Shown piece by piece: positions 56,397-64,000 of a DNA stretch of 64,000 nucleotides. The DNA is taken from NCBI RefSeq assembly GCF_014858725.1, contig NZ_AQGV01000012.1, positions 310,001-374,000 of the forward strand, read 5' to 3'. The position numbers and the translations under genes were made by a program. Each line of letters begins with the position of its first letter. Position 1 is the first letter of the stretch. The notes under the pieces are model-generated. The model had not been told where the DNA came from, ran no database searches, and saw nothing but the letters and a program-made list of their open reading frames with translations. This DNA is from Pseudoalteromonas aurantia 208. GTDB lineage: Bacteria > Pseudomonadota > Gammaproteobacteria > Enterobacterales > Alteromonadaceae.

Positions 56397-57429
56397 TGAA
56401 GAACAAAAACAATTACCGGCAACCTTTGATGTTGAAAAACTTGATGGTGTTGATAAAGCTGCAATCTTATTATTGAGCCTTACTGAAGAAGATGCAGCTC
56501 AGATACTGAAGCACCTTGAGCCAAAGCAAGTACAAAAAGTCGGTATGTCGATGGCTGCATTAGATGATTTATCTCAATCTAAGATTAGTGCTGTACATAA
56601 TCTGTTTATTGAACAAATACAGAGTTTCAGTACTATTGGCTTCCAATCAGAAGATTTTATTCGTAAAGCATTAACAGCTGCATTGGGTGAAGATAAAGCG
56701 GCGAGTTTGATTGACCAAATTGTCATGGGTTCGGGTGCTAAAGGTTTGGATTCACTCAAGTGGATGGATTCAAAGCAAGTTGCGAATATAATTCGAAATG
56801 AGCACCCTCAGATCCAAACCATTGTTTTGTCATACTTAGAACCAGAGCAATCGGCGGAGATTTTGTCTCAATTCCCGGAGAAGGTTCGTTTAGATTTGAC
56901 TATGCGTATTGCTAACTTAGAAGAAGTTCAGCCGGCCGCTTTACAAGAACTAAATGAAATTATGGAGAAACAGTTTGCCGGTCAAGCGGGCGCACAAGCA
57001 GCTAAAATGGGTGGCTTGAAAGCGGCCGCGGATATTATGAATTATCTAGATACCAATGTTGAAGGACAATTAATGGACTCTATACGTGAGCATGATGAAG
57101 AGATGTCACAGCAGATCCAAGACTTAATGTTTGTATTTGAGAATCTATTGGATGTGGAGGACAGAGGTATTCAAGCGATTCTTCGTGAAGTTCAACAAGA
57201 TGTGTTGATGAAAGCTATCAAAGGCACTGATGATGCACTCAAAGATAAGATTTTGGCCAACATGTCGAAGCGGGCTGCCGAGATGATGGCTGATGACTTA
57301 GAGGCAATGCCTCCTGTGCGAATAAGTGAAGTGGAAGCCGCTCAAAAAGAAGTACTCTCAACGGCCAGAAGATTAGCTGATTCCGGTGAAATTATGCTAG
57401 GCGGTGGTGGCGGTGAGGAGTTCTTGTAA
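56389..57429 (+). CDS. fliG: Flagellar motor switch protein FliG
   Basis: 346 aa. DKAAILLLSLTEEDAAQILK at the FliF-binding end, the EHPQIQTIVLSYLEPEQSAE middle domain, and the torque helix region LMFVFENLLDVEDRGIQAIL at the C-terminus. Rotor subunit that contacts the stator. Confidence 0.97.
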   Translation: MTDEEQKQLPATFDVEKLDGVDKAAILLLSLTEEDAAQILKHLEPKQVQKVGMSMAALDDLSQSKISAVHNLFIEQIQSFSTIGFQSEDFIRKALTAALGEDKAASLIDQIVMGSGAKGLDSLKWMDSKQVANIIRNEHPQIQTIVLSYLEPEQSAEILSQFPEKVRLDLTMRIANLEEVQPAALQELNEIMEKQFAGQAGAQAAKMGGLKAAADIMNYLDTNVEGQLMDSIREHDEEMSQQIQDLMFVFENLLDVEDRGIQAILREVQQDVLMKAIKGTDDALKDKILANMSKRAAEMMADDLEAMPPVRISEVEAAQKEVLSTARRLADSGEIMLGGGGGEEFL

Positions 57430-57432
57430 ATC

Positions 57433-58248
57433 ATGAGTGATCCAAAGTTTTATAAAGGGCGGCCTGTTGAGGGGGAGGCATTAGATGAGTTGCTAAAAAA
57501 CTGGCCGATCCCTGATGTTGCTGATGACCCTAGGAAATATGCCGGTCGTTCAACAGCTTTTGGTCAACCTTTGGAAGAGGTGTTCCAAAAACCGGAAGAG
57601 AAAGTGAATGCAGAGCCGCAAGCACATGAGCCTGAATTTCCGACATTAACAATGGAAGAGCTTGAGCAAATTCGTCAAGACGCTTATGAAGAAGGGATAA
57701 AGCAAGGTCATGAACAAGGTTATATTGATGGCTTTGATAAAGGAGTGACAGAAGGAAAAGACGCTGGTTATAAAGAGGGGGTTGAAATTGGTAAGCAACA
57801 AGGACTGGATGATGCACAACCATTGATAGATGAGAAACTACAGGTGTTATCTCAGTTAGTGAGCGATTTAAATTCTCCCCTGAGACTGGTTGACGAAGCG
57901 TGTGAAAAGCAACTGGTTTTTCTTGCCAATTTATTGGCGGAAGCGGTTATTTTTCAAGAAGTAAAATTAAACCCTGATGTAGTTTTATTGGCGTTGAAAA
58001 AAGCGATGGATGCGTTGCCTATCGTGCAGCAAAATGTGAAGGTGCATTTACACCCTGAAGATCTTGAGCTGGTTAAGCAAGCCTACGGAGAGGAAGAGTT
58101 ATCTAAACAACAATGGCAATTAACACCCGAACCGACTTTGGCTAGAGGAGGGTGTGAGGTTAAAACGGTGCAGTCATCGATTGATATGACATTAAAAACA
58201 CGCATGCGAGAAATTTTGGATAAATTCTTGCATGATAGTGATATCTAA
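57433..58248 (+). CDS. fliH: Flagellar export apparatus stalk protein FliH
   Basis: 271 aa. The central glycine-repeat coiled coil (EEGIKQGHEQGYIDGFDKG) and C-terminal FliH domain (about 145-265, NLLAEAVIFQEVKLNPDVVL) are typical. It regulates the ATPase FliI. It lies 3 bp after fliG. Confidence 0.95.
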   Translation: MSDPKFYKGRPVEGEALDELLKNWPIPDVADDPRKYAGRSTAFGQPLEEVFQKPEEKVNAEPQAHEPEFPTLTMEELEQIRQDAYEEGIKQGHEQGYIDGFDKGVTEGKDAGYKEGVEIGKQQGLDDAQPLIDEKLQVLSQLVSDLNSPLRLVDEACEKQLVFLANLLAEAVIFQEVKLNPDVVLLALKKAMDALPIVQQNVKVHLHPEDLELVKQAYGEEELSKQQWQLTPEPTLARGGCEVKTVQSSIDMTLKTRMREILDKFLHDSDI

Positions 58249-58269
58249 CATTCAGAATCACGTAACCGG

Positions 58270-59601
58270 ATGAGCCAAACCAATACTCTCGCAGAGCGGA
58301 TCGCTCGCTATCAAGATCACATACCGCAATTCTCCGTGCCAGTAGCAGGCAGTCTAACACGTGTTGTAGGGCTAACACTGGAAGCTAAAGGATTAATCGC
58401 ACCCGTGGGAAGTCAATGTAAAATTGAAACAATTCGTGGTTTTGTCGATGCCGAAGTAATTGGTTTTAACGATGATACGTTGTACTTGATGCCAAATGAC
58501 CATATTTCAGGGGTATTACCTGGCGCACGCGTTATTCCGCAATTGAATGAAACAGGGTTGCCAGTTGGGATGGGGTTGCTAGGTAGAGTGGTTGATGGGC
58601 TTGGTCGTCCATTGGATGGTTTAGGCTCGGTTGATACACAAGAAACGTTAAAATTTGCTCAAGAACCGATCAATCCATTAGCAAGGCGACCAATCAAGGA
58701 GCCAATGGATGTCGGTGTTAGGGCTATCAACTCAATTATCACTGTGGGTCAAGGACAAAGAATGGGCCTATTTGCAGGAAGTGGAGTGGGTAAGTCGGTA
58801 CTTTTGGGCATGATGACGCGTGGCAGTGAAGCCGATGTTATCGTGGTTGGTTTAGTCGGCGAACGTGGTCGAGAAGTAAAAGAGTTTATTGACGAAATAT
58901 TAGGTGCTGAGGGACGAAAGCGTTCCGTTGTAGTTGCAGCACCAGCGGATGCATCCCCGTTGATGAGATTGAAAGGTTGTGAGAGTGCAATCACAATCGC
59001 GGAATATTTTCGAGATCAGGGGTTAAGTGTTTTGTTATTACTTGACTCAGTAACCCGGTATGCGATGGCGCAACGTGAAATCGCATTAGCGGTTGGAGAA
59101 CCTCCAGCCACTAAAGGTTATCCGCCTTCAGTATTTGCTAAGTTGCCAGCTTTAGTAGAAAGAGCTGGTAATGGCGGTGAAGGGCAAGGGTCAATCACGG
59201 CATTTTTTACGGTTTTAAGTGAAGGTGATGACATGCAAGATCCTATCGCAGATGCCGCGCGTGCGATTCTAGATGGTCATATTGTTTTATCACGAGAGCT
59301 TGCCGATAGTGGTCATTATCCTGCAATTGATATTGAAAAGTCGATCAGTCGAGTTATGCCACAAGTGGTGTCTGAGAGTCATATGCAACAAGCACGAGTG
59401 TTGAAACAAGTTTACTCTATGTATCAACAAAACAAAGACATGATAACACTTGGTGCTTACCAAAAAGGCAGTGATCCAATGTTAGATCAAGCGATCACCA
59501 TGATGCCGACAGTGAATACATTCTTACAACAAGGCATGAAAGATGTGCTCAATTATGATGAATGTTTGCAAGGGCTTGCACAATTATTGGGGCAAGGCTA
59601 A
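58270..59601 (+). CDS. fliI: Flagellum-specific ATPase FliI
   Basis: 443 aa. Walker [16 protein letters not shown] (about 168-182), [29 protein letters not shown] and [16 protein letters not shown] identify the type III export ATPase. Its stop overlaps the fliJ start by one base. Confidence 0.97.
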   Translation: MSQTNTLAERIARYQDHIPQFSVPVAGSLTRVVGLTLEAKGLIAPVGSQCKIETIRGFVDAEVIGFNDDTLYLMPNDHISGVLPGARVIPQLNETGLPVGMGLLGRVVDGLGRPLDGLGSVDTQETLKFAQEPINPLARRPIKEPMDVGVRAINSIITVGQGQRMGLFAGSGVGKSVLLGMMTRGSEADVIVVGLVGERGREVKEFIDEILGAEGRKRSVVVAAPADASPLMRLKGCESAITIAEYFRDQGLSVLLLLDSVTRYAMAQREIALAVGEPPATKGYPPSVFAKLPALVERAGNGGEGQGSITAFFTVLSEGDDMQDPIADAARAILDGHIVLSRELADSGHYPAIDIEKSISRVMPQVVSESHMQQARVLKQVYSMYQQNKDMITLGAYQKGSDPMLDQAITMMPTVNTFLQQGMKDVLNYDECLQGLAQLLGQG

Positions 59602-60044
59602 TGGCGACAGATAAATTGGCACTCCTGTATAAGCTTGAAAGTGAAAAAGAAGAAAAACTAAGAGTTAATTATAGTCAAGCTCAACAGCACCTGAGCATTA
59701 ATCAGCAAAAGCTCAAAGGTTTGAATGATTTTCGTCTTGAATATACTCAGCAGCTTCATTTGAAAGCGTTAGCGGGATTGCAAACCAGTGGCTTTAATCA
59801 ATATCAATCATTTATTAAAAAAATTGAAGATGCCATAAAACAGCAAGCCTCGACAGTTATGACGGCACAACAAGTTGTTGAGCAGCGGAAAAAAATTTGG
59901 CTAGCTCAACAAGTAAAAGCAAAAGCAATTGAAATGCTTATTAATAAAAGAGCTTTGGAAAAGCAGAAGCGATTAAATAAAGCTGAGCAGGCTATGTTAG
60001 ATGAGTTTGCAACAAATCAGTTTGTGCGACGTAAAGCAAGCTAG
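59601..60044 (+). CDS. fliJ: Flagellar export chaperone/stalk FliJ
   Basis: 147 aa from the ATG at 59601, which shares the A of the fliI stop; a longer in-frame start inside fliI (59562) is unlikely. Two long coiled-coil helices (KLESEKEEKLRVNYSQAQQH onward) match FliJ, the central stalk of the export ATPase. A T-poor hairpin AACGGC/GCCGTT (60086-60105) follows before fliK. Confidence 0.92.
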   Translation: MATDKLALLYKLESEKEEKLRVNYSQAQQHLSINQQKLKGLNDFRLEYTQQLHLKALAGLQTSGFNQYQSFIKKIEDAIKQQASTVMTAQQVVEQRKKIWLAQQVKAKAIEMLINKRALEKQKRLNKAEQAMLDEFATNQFVRRKAS

Positions 60045-60122
60045 ATTGGCTTGTTATTTGCTTGTTCTTATAAGTTATTAATGTGAACGGCGTGGTTTTG
60101 CCGTTATGTAAAAGGTGATTAT

Positions 60123-62180
60123 ATGCTCAATGTGAAACAAGATTTAGCTATACTCAACTCTGAGTATTCAGAGAAAGTCAAATACGAAGAGCGAAAAGAT
60201 GCAGCGGTAGCTAATGAAGAATTTGCAAACGAATTGAGTAGATATGAAGAGTATGCCTCGTCTTATGACTCAAAAGAGATTCCAGAGAATAAACCTAAGT
60301 TAAGAAATGGTAAAGAGCCAAAAGAAGAGTTGCTGACGAGAAGCAAAGAGTATGAAATTCCTACAACGGTTGGTAAAACAGGTGATATTAATACGAGTGA
60401 CAATAAAGCCGAAGTCAATTCCTCTGCTGATGAAGCCAGCTCTTCTACTAAAGCCAATTCTGATATTATTGTAGAGCCAGATGCAAAAGAGGTTGTTAAG
60501 TCTACAGCCAACAATAGTGACGGTGATTTCCTAGCGCAAATTAATGCTGCACAACAGCAAAGTACATCAGTAAAAAGTTACACACAACCGACCACCCCAG
60601 AGTATTCAAAACTGTCTCAAGTTGCACAGGCAATGGAGCAAATGAATGCTTCAAAAAATGCCAAGCCAGAACAACAGATTGGGGGAAATTTAAAGAATGA
60701 GAAAGAATCAGATGATCAGCTTTTGTTTACTAATAAAGCGGAATTAATATCTAAAGGTACAAAAAATGACACAGTGACAAGTGGTGATACACAGATCACA
60801 AAAGCGTCTGATGTGGATAAAGCGCTTAAGGATATAGAGTCGGGCTATAAAGATAATAAACTGGATAAAAGTACACCTGTTTTGTTGTCATCTCAGGCAA
60901 ATAATGACATAGCCAGAAAAGACCCGACATTGATTAATAAAGCTTCACAAACAGAAGAGAACAAACCGACAGAGGAAGACCTGAATCAAGAGAGTGCTGA
61001 AGTACCTATGGATAGACAATCGAGTCGCAATACAAAGTACAACGCAATAGATAGTAGATTCATAAAGAAAGAGGAGGTGAATGAGCAGCCTACGGTGACT
61101 CAACAGAAAGATAAAACACCGCTTCTAGAAAAAGATTTGCAGCTCAAAACACATATTGAGCAACTTAATAGTAATGAGAAAAAGTCACTTCAGCTTGCTT
61201 TACAGCAGGCCATAAATAGCAACACTTTGTCGCCTGAGGCGAAAGAAAATGCACAGCGTGCACTTCAATTTATGAACAATGAGCGCAATATAAAAGCACC
61301 GCAGATAGAAATACAAATAAGTGAAGGTGATGTGGTGGATTCGGATAACCCACTTAATGCTGTAAGGTATGAGAATCAGCCTAAATTAAGCTCAGTACTT
61401 GAGAGCATCACTTCTCGGGTTCCTCAATCTGAAAGCGGTGGATACCGAAGTAGTGAATTGAAAGTCTTGCAAGAAGATGCAGTGAAAGAGGCAGTAATTA
61501 AAGATCAAGCAGCCGCTGATAATATAGATACAGCAGAAATAAATGCACCTAGAAAACCAGTATCCAATATTCAAGTTGAACAGCTATTTAAAGCTATTGT
61601 GCAACCTGTAGCACCACATAGCGTGAACAATACAGATTTTGTTGATTATAACAGCCCGGTGCAAGTATTAGATTCTATACAGGGGCAACAAGTGTCAAAT
61701 CAAAATCAAACATCACTCTTATCAGGCCGAGTGGTGATGGATCCAGAGATACAGCAAGCGATAAATGTTGCTCGAAATGATGCTGCAAAAGTGCTTCAAG
61801 AGAAGGTATCGATGATGTTGAACTTGAATAATAAAGAAGCTGAAGTTCGATTAGATCCACCAGAGTTAGGCAGTATGCAAATTCGTATTAGAAGTGATGC
61901 TGAACAAGCTCAAGTAAATTTTGTCGTTCAAAATCAGCAGGCTAAAGAAGCTCTTGAGCAGTCAATGCCAAAGCTAAAAGAGATGTTGGCTGAACAAGGC
62001 ATTGAATTGGGGGAGAGTAATATTCAGCAAGAGGATCAAGGTCAACGGGATGAACAAAGCGAGAATAATCAACAAGAAGGGAATTCTAGACTTGCCAATA
62101 ACCATGACGAGGCGCAAAATACCGCTCAATTGATGAATAGTAAAGCAGATGAAGGGTCAGGAATAGATTACTATGCCTAA
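60123..62180 (+). CDS. fliK: Flagellar hook-length control protein FliK
   Basis: 685 aa, long for the family. The first 400 residues are low-complexity, Ser/Thr/Asn/Lys/Glu-rich and probably unstructured, as expected for a molecular ruler. The C-terminal Flg_hook domain (about 545-625) holds LNNKEAEVRLDPPELGSMQI and VNFVVQNQQAKEALEQSMPK. It stops hook growth by switching FlhB specificity. Confidence 0.93.
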   Translation: MLNVKQDLAILNSEYSEKVKYEERKDAAVANEEFANELSRYEEYASSYDSKEIPENKPKLRNGKEPKEELLTRSKEYEIPTTVGKTGDINTSDNKAEVNSSADEASSSTKANSDIIVEPDAKEVVKSTANNSDGDFLAQINAAQQQSTSVKSYTQPTTPEYSKLSQVAQAMEQMNASKNAKPEQQIGGNLKNEKESDDQLLFTNKAELISKGTKNDTVTSGDTQITKASDVDKALKDIESGYKDNKLDKSTPVLLSSQANNDIARKDPTLINKASQTEENKPTEEDLNQESAEVPMDRQSSRNTKYNAIDSRFIKKEEVNEQPTVTQQKDKTPLLEKDLQLKTHIEQLNSNEKKSLQLALQQAINSNTLSPEAKENAQRALQFMNNERNIKAPQIEIQISEGDVVDSDNPLNAVRYENQPKLSSVLESITSRVPQSESGGYRSSELKVLQEDAVKEAVIKDQAAADNIDTAEINAPRKPVSNIQVEQLFKAIVQPVAPHSVNNTDFVDYNSPVQVLDSIQGQQVSNQNQTSLLSGRVVMDPEIQQAINVARNDAAKVLQEKVSMMLNLNNKEAEVRLDPPELGSMQIRIRSDAEQAQVNFVVQNQQAKEALEQSMPKLKEMLAEQGIELGESNIQQEDQGQRDEQSENNQQEGNSRLANNHDEAQNTAQLMNSKADEGSGIDYYA

Positions 62181-62237
62181 CAACTGCTATGATATATAAA
62201 GAAACCTTGTGACTTTATATCACTTTTAAGGATTGGT

Positions 62238-62759
62238 ATGGCAGAAGAAACAGATTTAGAGATAGAAGAAGCTGGTGGCGGTAAAAAAAAGCTGATTATT
62301 ATTATAGCCGCAGTTGTGGTTATCTTAGGTGGCGTAGTTGGATTTTTCTTAATGTCTGGCTCGGATGAACCAGCGGAAACACTCGAGGAAGAAACAGCAA
62401 TTGTTGAAGCGCCTGAGCCTAGTTCAGCGGCTGAAACCGGCAGTGCACTATATGTTGCGATGCCGAGACCTTTTGTTTTTAATGTACCGGGCGCAAGCCG
62501 AGATCGTATAGTGCAGATAAAAGTGCAGTTATTGGTTCGTGGTGATGGGAATGAAGAAATTGCTAAAAAGCATATACCCTTGATAGAAGGGACCCTGCTA
62601 AGTGTATTTTCAACTACGACGGCAGATGAATTGAGTACTAGTGCTGGAAAAGAAACGTTACGCTTAACTGCTTTAGATAAAGTACAGGCTGCAATGGAAG
62701 GTGTCGAGGGTAGTAAAGTTGTTGAGCGTGTATTATTTACTGGCTTTGTGATGCAGTAA
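62238..62759 (+). CDS. fliL: Flagellar basal-body protein FliL
   Basis: 173 aa. One membrane helix (about 18-40, LIIIIAAVVVILGGVVGFFL), an acidic linker and a periplasmic FliL domain (RPFVFNVPGASRDRIVQIKV). It surrounds the stator and supports motor torque. An AT-rich foldback just upstream may be a weak attenuator. Confidence 0.94.
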   Translation: MAEETDLEIEEAGGGKKKLIIIIAAVVVILGGVVGFFLMSGSDEPAETLEEETAIVEAPEPSSAAETGSALYVAMPRPFVFNVPGASRDRIVQIKVQLLVRGDGNEEIAKKHIPLIEGTLLSVFSTTTADELSTSAGKETLRLTALDKVQAAMEGVEGSKVVERVLFTGFVMQ

Positions 62760-62771
62760 TGGAGTCCTACG

Positions 62772-63866
62772 GTGAGTGATTTATTATCTCAAGACGAAAT
62801 TGATGCGCTATTGCACGGTGTCGATGAAGTTGAAGAAGAAGAAGTTGTTGAAGGTGAAGAAGGTGAGTCCTCTCATGCGCTACAGTACGATTTCTCATCG
62901 CAAGATCGTATTGTTCGTGGGCGTATGCCAACCCTTGAGATTGTGAACGAACGTTTTGCTCGCCATATGCGAATTAGCTTGTTTAATATGATGCGCCGTA
63001 CAGCAGAAGTATCGATAAACGGTGTGCAAATGCTCAAATTTGGTGAATATATACATACCTTATTTGTACCAACCAGCTTGAATATGGTGCGTTTTCGACC
63101 TTTGAAGGGTACAGGTCTTATCACCATGGAAGCTAGACTTGTTTTTATTTTAGTGGATAACTTTTTTGGTGGTGATGGTCGCTATCACGCTAAAATTGAA
63201 GGTCGAGAATTTACCCCAACCGAACGACGTATCGTTCAGATGCTGCTAAAGATTATTTTTGAAGATTATAAAGAAGCGTGGGCACCTGTAATGGATGTTT
63301 CGTTTGAGTATTTAGACTCAGAAGTAAACCCAGCAATGGCAAATATTGTGAGCCCTACGGAAGTGGTTGTTATTAGCTCTTTTCACATTGAGCTCGATGG
63401 TGGTGGTGGCGACTTCCATATATCCCTACCTTACTCTATGTTAGAGCCGATTCGTGAACTCCTTGATGCGGGTGTGCAATCAGACACTGAAGATACCGAC
63501 TTACGATGGAGTAAAGCGCTCAGAGATGAGATTATGGACGTTGAGGTTGAGTTATCAACACAACTTCTTGAGGTTGATTTATCCCTTGAACAAATTATGG
63601 GGTTGAAAACGGGGGATGTGATCCCGGTTGAAATGCCAGAGCATATAACGGTATTTATTGAAGAGCTACCAACATATCGAGCAAAAATGGGTCGTTCAAG
63701 AGACAATATAGCGCTGCAGATCAGCGAGAAAATTAAACGTCCAGAATCTGTGAAATCAGAGTTGCATGTCTTTACTAAAGGTGGAAAGAAACTTGACTCT
63801 GATGCTGAGCTGGCTGAATTAGAAGAAGATTTGCACTTATCTGATGGCGTAGATTTAGATTGGTGA
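62772..63866 (+). CDS. fliM: Flagellar motor switch protein FliM
   Basis: 364 aa with a GTG start, GGAG at good spacing. The CheY-binding N-terminal peptide LLSQDEIDALLHGV is intact, followed by the middle domain (about 50-235, MRISLFNMMRRTAEVSINGV) and a C-terminal SpoA domain (about 260-335). Switch complex between FliG and FliN. Confidence 0.97.
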   Translation: MSDLLSQDEIDALLHGVDEVEEEEVVEGEEGESSHALQYDFSSQDRIVRGRMPTLEIVNERFARHMRISLFNMMRRTAEVSINGVQMLKFGEYIHTLFVPTSLNMVRFRPLKGTGLITMEARLVFILVDNFFGGDGRYHAKIEGREFTPTERRIVQMLLKIIFEDYKEAWAPVMDVSFEYLDSEVNPAMANIVSPTEVVVISSFHIELDGGGGDFHISLPYSMLEPIRELLDAGVQSDTEDTDLRWSKALRDEIMDVEVELSTQLLEVDLSLEQIMGLKTGDVIPVEMPEHITVFIEELPTYRAKMGRSRDNIALQISEKIKRPESVKSELHVFTKGGKKLDSDAELAELEEDLHLSDGVDLDW

Positions 63867-63894
63867 TAATTGATTTAATAAAGGTTTTAATAGT

Positions 63895-64000
63895 ATGAGT
63901 GATGACCAAGATACAATGGATGAGTGGGCTGCGGCATTAGCAGAGGCTGATGATGCGGATCAAGGTGGAGAGCCTGAGTTAGCAGAGCTTGATGAGTTAA
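63895..64000 (+). CDS. fliN: Flagellar motor switch protein FliN (5' part)
   Basis: The first 35 codons only, cut by the window edge. MSDDQDTMDEWAAALAEADD is the usual acidic FliN start in marine gammaproteobacteria. The SpoA domain is beyond the window. Follows fliM by 28 bp. Confidence 0.9.
   Translation, partial: MSDDQDTMDEWAAALAEADDADQGGEPELAELDEL

Overview
The window is an almost complete polar-flagellum and chemotaxis locus of a marine gammaproteobacterium. The gene order (flgT/flgP, flgMN-flgA, cheV-cheR, flgBCDEFGHI, flgJKL, flagellins-flaG-fliDS, flrABC, fliEFGHIJKLMN), the two-tier FlrA/FlrBC sigma-54 control and the FlgO/P/T outer-ring proteins are those of Vibrio, Shewanella and Pseudoalteromonas. 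The AT-rich coding style, 327-aa flagellins, peroxiredoxin-glutaredoxin fusion and TonB-dependent receptor fit Alteromonadales, most likely Pseudoalteromonas. That placement is inference, since no rRNA is present.

Layout. 1-1342: two tandem FlgO-type lipoproteins. 1343-5343: a non-flagellar patch holding a TonB-dependent receptor with a Fur-box-like site and a thioredoxin-like partner, a MITE-like inverted-repeat element, tRNA-Arg(CCU) and a peroxiredoxin-glutaredoxin. 5344-10638: flgT and flgP from back-to-back sigma-54 promoters, flgN/flgM with a sigma-28 promoter, flgA, cheV-cheR. 10721-21518: rod, hook, rings and junction proteins in three sigma-54 units (flgBCDE, flgFGHI, flgJKL). 21838-28345: three flagellins, flaG, fliD, fliS and a FliT-like gene. 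28369-48101: a Maf glycosyltransferase followed by about 17 sugar-biosynthesis and tailoring genes. 48296-54160: a divergent small flagellin, flrA, the unrelated DNA-repair gene tag, flrB and flrC. 54328-64000: fliE to the start of fliN.

How it works together. FlrA with sigma-54 should switch on flrBC. FlrC with sigma-54 should then fire the flgB, flgF, flgJ, flgP, flgT, flgA and fliE promoters, whose -24/-12 elements are visible. FlgM export releases sigma-28 for flagellin genes 1 and 3 and for flgM itself. Maf and a pseudaminic-acid-type pathway (PseB, PseC, PseG-like, PseI, an SpsF-like cytidylyltransferase and candidate acetyltransferases) should decorate Ser/Thr-rich flagellin domains.

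The most unusual part is the sugar island. Beyond the core pathway it carries two paralogous FAD oxidoreductases, a DUF4910 peptidase-fold protein, a glutamate-semialdehyde-aminomutase-like enzyme, a DegT aminotransferase, three methyltransferases, a FemAB-like acyltransferase and a WbqC protein. This suggests a heavily tailored, possibly undescribed nonulosonic acid. Flagellin genes 1 and 3 also share a 419-bp, almost identical tract, the signature of gene conversion.
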